In this document: positions 6,501-10,314 of the stretch, one piece after another
Numbering within the stretch: the stretch's first letter is position 1
Layout: every line of letters starts with the position of its first letter
Assembly: GCA_025774735.1 (NCBI GenBank)
Contig: JALGZU010000073.1
Span: 1-10,314, forward strand
Direction of reading: 5' to 3'
Origin: a candidate division LCP-89 bacterium
GTDB taxonomy: Bacteria > Electryoneota > B3-LCP
DNA length: 10,314 nt
The notes under the pieces: generated by a model
What the model saw: the letters and a program-made list of their open reading frames with translations, nothing else
What the model was told of the DNA's origin: nothing
Database searches by the model: none
Program-made: the position numbers and the translations under genes

Positions 6501-7283
6501 GATGTCGAGTATCTGAGGATGCAGGTGCCGGTTTGCGCCCACCACGCAGCCTTTCGATAAATAGTGATCGTCTCCGTTAAAGCTGGTGAACAATCCACCG
6601 GCTTCTTTTATGATCAACCCCCCCGCGGCGATGTCCCAGGCCGACAGCCGATGTTCCCAAAAACCGTCGAAGACGCCCTCGGCCATCCAGCACAGATCCA
6701 GCGTCGCCGCCCCGGCGCGCCGGATGCCCGAGCAACGCAGGAAAAGTTCTTCGAACGTCTTCAGGTAAACGCCCAGATCCTCTTTCGCACGGAAAGGAAA
6801 TCCAGTCGCCAGAAGACAATTGTTCAGCTCCCTTTTATCGGCCACGTGGATCGACCGCTCGTTCTTCTGCGCTCCCTGCCCCTTGATTGCCGTCCATAAG
6901 TCTCCACTGGGAGGATGCATCACCGCCCCGACCATGATCTCACCCCAATCCCCGCCCGGAAGGCACCTTTCCAGTGCGGCGGATACACCAAACAGCGGAA
7001 ACCCCTGCAGATAGTTGGTCGTCCCGTCCAGCGGATCGACGATCCAGCGGTAAGTACGGTCGGCACTATCCTGACCCATCTCCTCGCCCAGGAAAACGGA
7101 ATCGGGTAATTCCTTGAGCAGAAATTCCCTCATCGCTTCTTCACTTTGGCGGTCCACCTCGGAGACGTAATCCGCCGTCCCCTTGCTGTCCGCGTGAGAC
7201 AGATTGACCTTGCCGAAATGTTCATTTAAAATGACCGCCCCGCAGTGCACCGCTTCGACGGCCATCCTTCGTAATTCCTGCAT
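6474..7283 (-). CDS. inositol monophosphatase family protein (SuhB-like)
   Basis: This is a Mg2+-dependent, Li+-sensitive type phosphatase of the IMPase/FBPase superfamily, cytoplasmic. The 269-residue length is normal for SuhB-like proteins. Metal ligands are in place: 'GEE' at 66-68 (E67), 'DPLDGTTN' at 83-90 (D83, D86, with T88), and 'WDIAAGGLIIKEAGG' at 216-230 (D217). 'IRRAGAATLDLCWMAEG' (187-203) is the usual segment before the last motif. The substrate (inositol-1-phosphate, another sugar phosphate or a nucleotide phosphate) cannot be told from sequence. ATG at 7283 is preceded by AGGAAA seven bases upstream. It lies 58 bases behind the lipoprotein gene on the same strand with no terminator seen between them, so it is probably the last gene of a three-gene operon. 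Confidence 0.94.
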   Translation of the reverse strand: MQELRRMAVEAVHCGAVILNEHFGKVNLSHADSKGTADYVSEVDRQSEEAMREFLLKELPDSVFLGEEMGQDSADRTYRWIVDPLDGTTNYLQGFPLFGVSAALERCLPGGDWGEIMVGAVMHPPSGDLWTAIKGQGAQKNERSIHVADKRELNNCLLATGFPFRAKEDLGVYLKTFEELFLRCSGIRRAGAATLDLCWMAEGVFDGFWEHRLSAWDIAAGGLIIKEAGGLFTSFNGDDHYLSKGCVVGANRHLHPQILDIIRNTVVEL

Positions 7284-7341
7284 TAAACAGTTTCCTAATG
7301 TCCCGCTTTCCCACTCCAGGGCATGACATTCTCCGGGTGAT

Positions 7342-8517
7342 TTAGCCGTGCCCGGTCGGCGGGGCCGAACTGGTAGGAACAGCCTGTTCGGGGCTGTCCC
7401 CTTTTTTCTGCCGCGGACGTCTGAATTGGATGCCGAGCAGTACCACCAGGATCAAGACCAGAGCGCCGATGACTCTTCCAAGGAAGATGTGTACGCTTAC
7501 CGCTTTAACTTCGATATTGTCATCGTTAAGACCGTCACCGTCAAACTCCCACACCAACACCTCCTCCTCATTCGATTCGGAGTTGGACGAGATCAAAAAT
7601 CCTGGCAACTTGACTCGGATCACGAATGAATCATCGATCAGATCCTCCGTCACCTGATGACGCAACTCCAGCATATCTCCGATATGGACGAGGTCAGCCT
7701 GAAAGGTCGTATCCCCGATAATATTTAAATTTTCCGCCAGGATGCGGTCTGTATGAGGCTTGAGATCAGCCCACCATTCGAGGTCGGCGAAGTCCAGGGA
7801 ATCCCATTTGTGAGCGGCGACGTAGTTGTCGATGAAGGAATCGCCTTCGACCAGAGCGGAGTCGATCCAGGCCTGCGGAATCTCGATGTCGGGGTAACGC
7901 TCCCTGGCCATATCGACGGTCTCCTGCAGCCGCATTTTATACCTCTGGGCGTTCCAGAGAAGCATTCCGGCCGCGTATTTCTCCTCCAGGATGCTGCGCT
8001 CCTCGTCAGTCAGCGTGGTATCGTCTTCCGCTTCTAAACGCCGGCACTCCTCAGGAATGAACGCCCACTGATCTCCTTCGAAAAAGGTTCGCTTCCGTCC
8101 CTGGAATGTCTGCTGGAATCTAAAAAAAGAACAGAAGAACAGTGGGGTGCGCTTAAGGGAGGTAGGATGCTGCAACAGCATCCCGTCCGGGGATGTCTTT
8201 TGCAGGCTCATCGTACCCGGCAGGCTGTCAGCGCAGAGGTGTCGCCTGGCTTCCAGTATATACGTTTCAGTGCCGCTGCTGTCCACCTCTGTCCAGGTAC
8301 TCACAATGAAGAAAAGGGAATCCGGATCACTCCCCGGCGGTTCGTAGATGTCGAGGCTGTCCCCACGGGCCCGGTAGCTGAAATCGCAGTTGCCATCGAG
8401 GTCGAAGTCGTAAAAGTAGGTATGTTCGATGCATCCACCGGCGAAGAAAATGATGCCCAGGAGTAACACAGGCATCAACGCGCGGATAAATTGTCCGCTG
8501 TCCACTCCATTTTCCAT
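7342..8517 (-). CDS. lipoprotein with C-terminal membrane helix, function unknown
   Basis: I do not recognise a named function. The 391-residue product has a hydrophobic signal (13-26) ending in a lipobox AGGC with C29 as the lipidation site. The +2 residue is Ile. Just after it is an Asp-rich loop 'DFDLDGNCD' (37-45), and another, 'FDGDGLNDD', is at 325-333; both look like DxDxDG calcium-type loops. The middle part (about 155-265) is charged and probably helical. The segment 'VKLPGFLISSN ... VLVWEFDGDG' leads into a transmembrane helix (344-365) and a basic tail 'RRPRQKK', then a Pro/Ser-rich end. This layout recalls LppM-domain lipoproteins, from memory only. The chosen ATG (8517) has TGGAG eight bases upstream and keeps R12 before the hydrophobic core; an internal ATG at 8475 is less likely. 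It overlaps the end of the acetyltransferase gene by 43 bases. Confidence 0.75.
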   Translation of the reverse strand: MENGVDSGQFIRALMPVLLLGIIFFAGGCIEHTYFYDFDLDGNCDFSYRARGDSLDIYEPPGSDPDSLFFIVSTWTEVDSSGTETYILEARRHLCADSLPGTMSLQKTSPDGMLLQHPTSLKRTPLFFCSFFRFQQTFQGRKRTFFEGDQWAFIPEECRRLEAEDDTTLTDEERSILEEKYAAGMLLWNAQRYKMRLQETVDMARERYPDIEIPQAWIDSALVEGDSFIDNYVAAHKWDSLDFADLEWWADLKPHTDRILAENLNIIGDTTFQADLVHIGDMLELRHQVTEDLIDDSFVIRVKLPGFLISSNSESNEEEVLVWEFDGDGLNDDNIEVKAVSVHIFLGRVIGALVLILVVLLGIQFRRPRQKKGDSPEQAVPTSSAPPTGHG

Positions 8518-9131
8518 GAGAGAAGCTCCACTTGCTTTTTCAAAATGCGAACCCCATCGAGAGGGCCGTGTTGATCTAGGTACCGCTTCAAAATAGGGTT
8601 GACTTCACGGTACCAGGATTCCCCGACACGGTGAAATCCCCGGCGTTGGTAGAGCTTCACCGCGCAGGAATTGACCGCATCGACTTCGAGAATGATTCTG
8701 TCGAGGTTTAACACCCCGACCGCCCAGGGAAGCACCAGCTTAAGAGCCTCCGTGCCGTAACCCTGATGAACGTAATCCGCTGAAAAACAGATTCCCAATT
8801 CAGCCGCATCGGCTTGACGGATCGGCTTGAGGGAAACGTAACCGATCATGTCTCCCGACTCGCTTTTTACGGCTAAGCGGAGGCGATCCTTCAAGCGTTG
8901 GAACGTCAAATCGTTCTCGAGTGTTCCCCGGGGGGTAAAATTGTACTTAATGAGATAGGGCTCGCTGAATTTTACCCAGCCCTGCCGAGTATCCTCGTCG
9001 GCGCGTCGGAAAACGCGAAGACGAACCCTGCGGCCTACTAATGGTAGCCCAGGGAGAGGATAGGCTTCACCTCCGAAATCCGATAGCCGCTGAATCCAGC
9101 GGAGCAATGTCCCTTTCTCAGGCGGAGACAT
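8475..9131 (-). CDS. GNAT family N-acetyltransferase (RimJ/RimL-like)
   Basis: The product is 218 residues from ATG 9131. The core GNAT motifs are visible: a beta-strand with 'GDMIGYVSL' (93-101), motif A 'AELGICFSADYVHQGYGTEAL' in two parts with the acetyl-CoA pyrophosphate loop 'HQGYGT' at 122-127, and motif B 'LEVDAVNSCAVKLYQRRGF' with N154 and Y161. It transfers acetyl from acetyl-CoA to an amine; whether to a protein N-terminus, a ribosomal protein or a small molecule is unknown. About 35 N-terminal residues and about 50 C-terminal residues lie outside the core. An in-frame TTG at 9152 would add seven residues but has no Shine-Dalgarno site; the ATG has a GGAAA-like site. It is the first gene of the minus-strand operon, with a good promoter upstream. 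Confidence 0.9.
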   Translation of the reverse strand: MSPPEKGTLLRWIQRLSDFGGEAYPLPGLPLVGRRVRLRVFRRADEDTRQGWVKFSEPYLIKYNFTPRGTLENDLTFQRLKDRLRLAVKSESGDMIGYVSLKPIRQADAAELGICFSADYVHQGYGTEALKLVLPWAVGVLNLDRIILEVDAVNSCAVKLYQRRGFHRVGESWYREVNPILKRYLDQHGPLDGVRILKKQVELLSWKMEWTADNLSAR

Positions 9132-9166
9132 GGGTTGGTTTTTCCGAGTCAATAGGCTATTTCATC

Positions 9167-9178
9167 GCGATATATCGC
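9167..9178. repeat. perfect 12-base palindrome in the leader of the acetyltransferase gene
   Basis: GCGATATATCGC is fully self-complementary. It lies between the predicted transcription start (near 9208) and the start codon of the minus-strand operon. It could be a repressor operator or a short RNA hairpin; a chance palindrome cannot be excluded. Confidence 0.4.
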
Positions 9179-9214
9179 AGTCATCGAAGGAGCTTCCCCA
9201 CCAGGTCACTCTGG

Positions 9215-9243
9215 AATATAGAACATTTTCTCTTTAAAGTCAA
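9215..9243 (-). promoter_or_regulatory. sigma70-like promoter of the minus-strand three-gene operon
   Basis: On the minus strand: TTGACT (9243-9238), exactly 17 bases, then TATATT (9220-9215). Both boxes match five of six consensus bases, and the site is correctly oriented about 85 bases before the acetyltransferase ATG. No other good promoter was seen for this operon. Confidence 0.7.
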
Positions 9244-9331
9244 GACCGGAATCCTCAGACACCGCTGCACCCTCTTTTTGCCGCAGGGAATAAAATTCCG
9301 ACGTGTATCCATAGATGGGATTGATTTTGGC

Positions 9332-9360
9332 TTGCTTTTGGATAAAATTTCATGTATATT
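9332..9360 (+). promoter_or_regulatory. sigma70-like promoter of the AMIN-domain gene
   Basis: TTGCTT (9332-9337), a 17-base spacer and TATATT (9355-9360), with an AT-rich spacer. Transcription would begin near 9367, giving a leader of about 29 bases with GAGGTG (9384-9389) as ribosome binding site. It is divergent from the promoter at 9215-9243; the two -35 boxes are 88 bases apart. Confidence 0.65.
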
Positions 9361-9395
9361 TCTATTCGTAACAAGGCTTCTGAGAGGTGCAACTT

Positions 9396-10314
9396 ATGAT
9401 GAAATTCACCGGAATTCGGGGGGGACTGCGAGTTGTTCCGGGAATGATTGTTTGGATGGTTCTCTGCCTGCATATTCACGCCGCTTCACTCCAGGATATA
9501 CGCATCGGTCCTGCTGAGAATCGAACCCGACTGGTCATGCAAATCGACCAGATCCCTCTTTATCAAATTGACTTCGACGATTCGTCTCTATATGTAACCT
9601 TCGATTCACTCGACGTCACAGAGGGTGAACTGGATGCCCTCGATCAGGATGAGACCGAGATGGTCACGGCTTATGCCTGCGTTCATCGCGATGGAAAAAC
9701 ATATCTCAAACTGGACATAGCACAGGCTTTTTACGTCCGTTACTTCGAGCTGGCGGAACCTGACCGGCTCGTTATTGATCTTTATCCTCAGAATCCGGTA
9801 ATCAGCGCGGATTCATCTGCGTCCGATGAAGCGACTGCAGAGGTAGTCATTGAGCCGGTAAGTGAGACGCCCGCTCAAGCCCCACCTCCGGCCGAAGCCG
9901 TCACGCCGCCCCAGAAGTTCGCCTTGAATAGGACATACATCGCCCTGGCCGGTGGCATCCTGGTACTCTTGCTCGTAGGCTTTCTGGTGCTGCGACGCGT
10001 CAGAAAACGCCGGGAATATCCCGTGCCTGAAAGCATGAAGAAGGAGTCAGATCAGGCCGCAAAGCAAGAAATCGCCGATCTTGAGCTGGGTAAAGTCACT
10101 TCCGAACTCGGTGAGCCGGATACCGGGAAGAGCGGAGCCGAACCTCCTTACGCCGCCATCGCAGACGGTATACCCGTAGACAGTATCGGCCGCATCGTCA
10201 GTGATTTTTCAGACAAAAAGCTCGAACCTTTGAGGACGCAAAAAACAGAGGTCGCCGGCCCCAAAAAACCGGAAGAACTGAAGGAAACTGCCGATCAGCC
10301 CCTCGAGGATACAG
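9396..10314 (+). CDS. AMIN-domain protein with transmembrane helix and cytoplasmic tail (3' end outside window)
   Basis: The frame stays open from ATG 9396 to the edge: 306 complete codons and no stop. A signal sequence (hydrophobic 13-27, likely cleavage after 'HIHAA' at 30) is followed by an AMIN-like domain at about 32-130. Its hallmarks are 'IRIGPAENRTRLVMQID' at the start and 'FELAEPDRLVIDLYP' (117-131) at the end. AMIN domains in AmiC and PilQ bind the cell wall in the periplasm. Then come an acidic and Pro-rich linker (140-173), one transmembrane helix (about 181-199), a strongly basic stop-transfer stretch RRVRKRR (200-206), and a charged cytoplasmic tail of at least 100 residues without recognised domains. 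GAGGTG six bases before the ATG supports the start; a second ATG follows directly. Neither an amidase nor a secretin domain is seen in the visible part. Confidence 0.8.
   Translation, partial: MMKFTGIRGGLRVVPGMIVWMVLCLHIHAASLQDIRIGPAENRTRLVMQIDQIPLYQIDFDDSSLYVTFDSLDVTEGELDALDQDETEMVTAYACVHRDGKTYLKLDIAQAFYVRYFELAEPDRLVIDLYPQNPVISADSSASDEATAEVVIEPVSETPAQAPPPAEAVTPPQKFALNRTYIALAGGILVLLLVGFLVLRRVRKRREYPVPESMKKESDQAAKQEIADLELGKVTSELGEPDTGKSGAEPPYAAIADGIPVDSIGRIVSDFSDKKLEPLRTQKTEVAGPKKPEELKETADQPLEDT

Noticed and set aside
9247..9300. Inverted repeat CGGAAT ... ATTCCG between the divergent promoters
   Set aside because: Six-base arms separated by 42 bases are weak and expected by chance; kept only as a note because of the location.
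9041..9517. A plus-strand open frame through the divergent intergenic region
   Set aside because: It overlaps the start of the acetyltransferase gene and the AMIN gene in another frame, crosses both promoters and encodes no recognisable sequence.
1..10314. CRISPR arrays, tRNA/rRNA genes, insertion sequences or defence genes
   Set aside because: No regularly spaced repeats, cloverleaf-like sequence, transposase motifs or terminal repeats were found on reading through; the gene content is housekeeping and envelope-related.

Overview
The window is ordinary, densely packed bacterial chromosome carrying mostly housekeeping genes. No phage, transposon, CRISPR array, tRNA or rRNA was seen. The organism looks like a Gram-negative-type bacterium: it has a type-2 (eukaryote-like) isoleucyl-tRNA synthetase, signal peptidase II, a TatA protein, a lipoprotein and an AMIN-domain protein. 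The order ileS - DksA/TraR-like gene - lspA, together with a type-2 IleRS, is what I recall from Bacteroidetes and relatives (the FCB group). However, the clear Shine-Dalgarno sites and sigma70-like promoters (TTGACT or TTGCTT, 17-base spacer, TATATT) do not look like Bacteroidetes proper. A non-Bacteroidetes FCB or candidate-phylum lineage is my best guess, with low to moderate confidence.

Layout: (1) Positions 1-5077 hold a plus-strand run: the last codons of an upstream gene, a secreted LolA/DUF4412-like protein, ileS, a DksA/TraR-like zinc-finger protein and lspA. The genes overlap or lie within about 30 bases of each other and are probably co-transcribed. (2) Positions 5209-6192 hold an RluA/RluD-family pseudouridine synthase behind a 131-base gap that has a weak promoter candidate. 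(3) Positions 6279-6461 hold a small tatA with its own promoter candidate. It converges on the next cluster across a hairpin that covers both gene ends. (4) Positions 9131 down to 6474 hold a minus-strand operon: a GNAT acetyltransferase, a lipoprotein that also has a C-terminal membrane helix, and an inositol-monophosphatase family enzyme. (5) Positions 9132-9395 are a divergent intergenic region with one good promoter in each direction and a perfect 12-base palindrome. (6) From 9396 to the window edge runs an AMIN-domain protein with a signal peptide, one transmembrane helix and a long cytoplasmic tail; its 3' end lies outside the window.

Functionally the first block joins translation (IleRS, transcription/translation control, rRNA modification) to envelope protein maturation (LspA, a secreted LolA-like protein). 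The lipoprotein at 7342-8517 would be a client of LspA. The points most worth a second look are an intrinsic-terminator-like hairpin with eight Ts inside the lspA coding sequence, the doubly anchored lipoprotein, the AMIN-TM-tail protein, and the divergent editing motifs of the IleRS. I did not find a clearly new multi-gene system.
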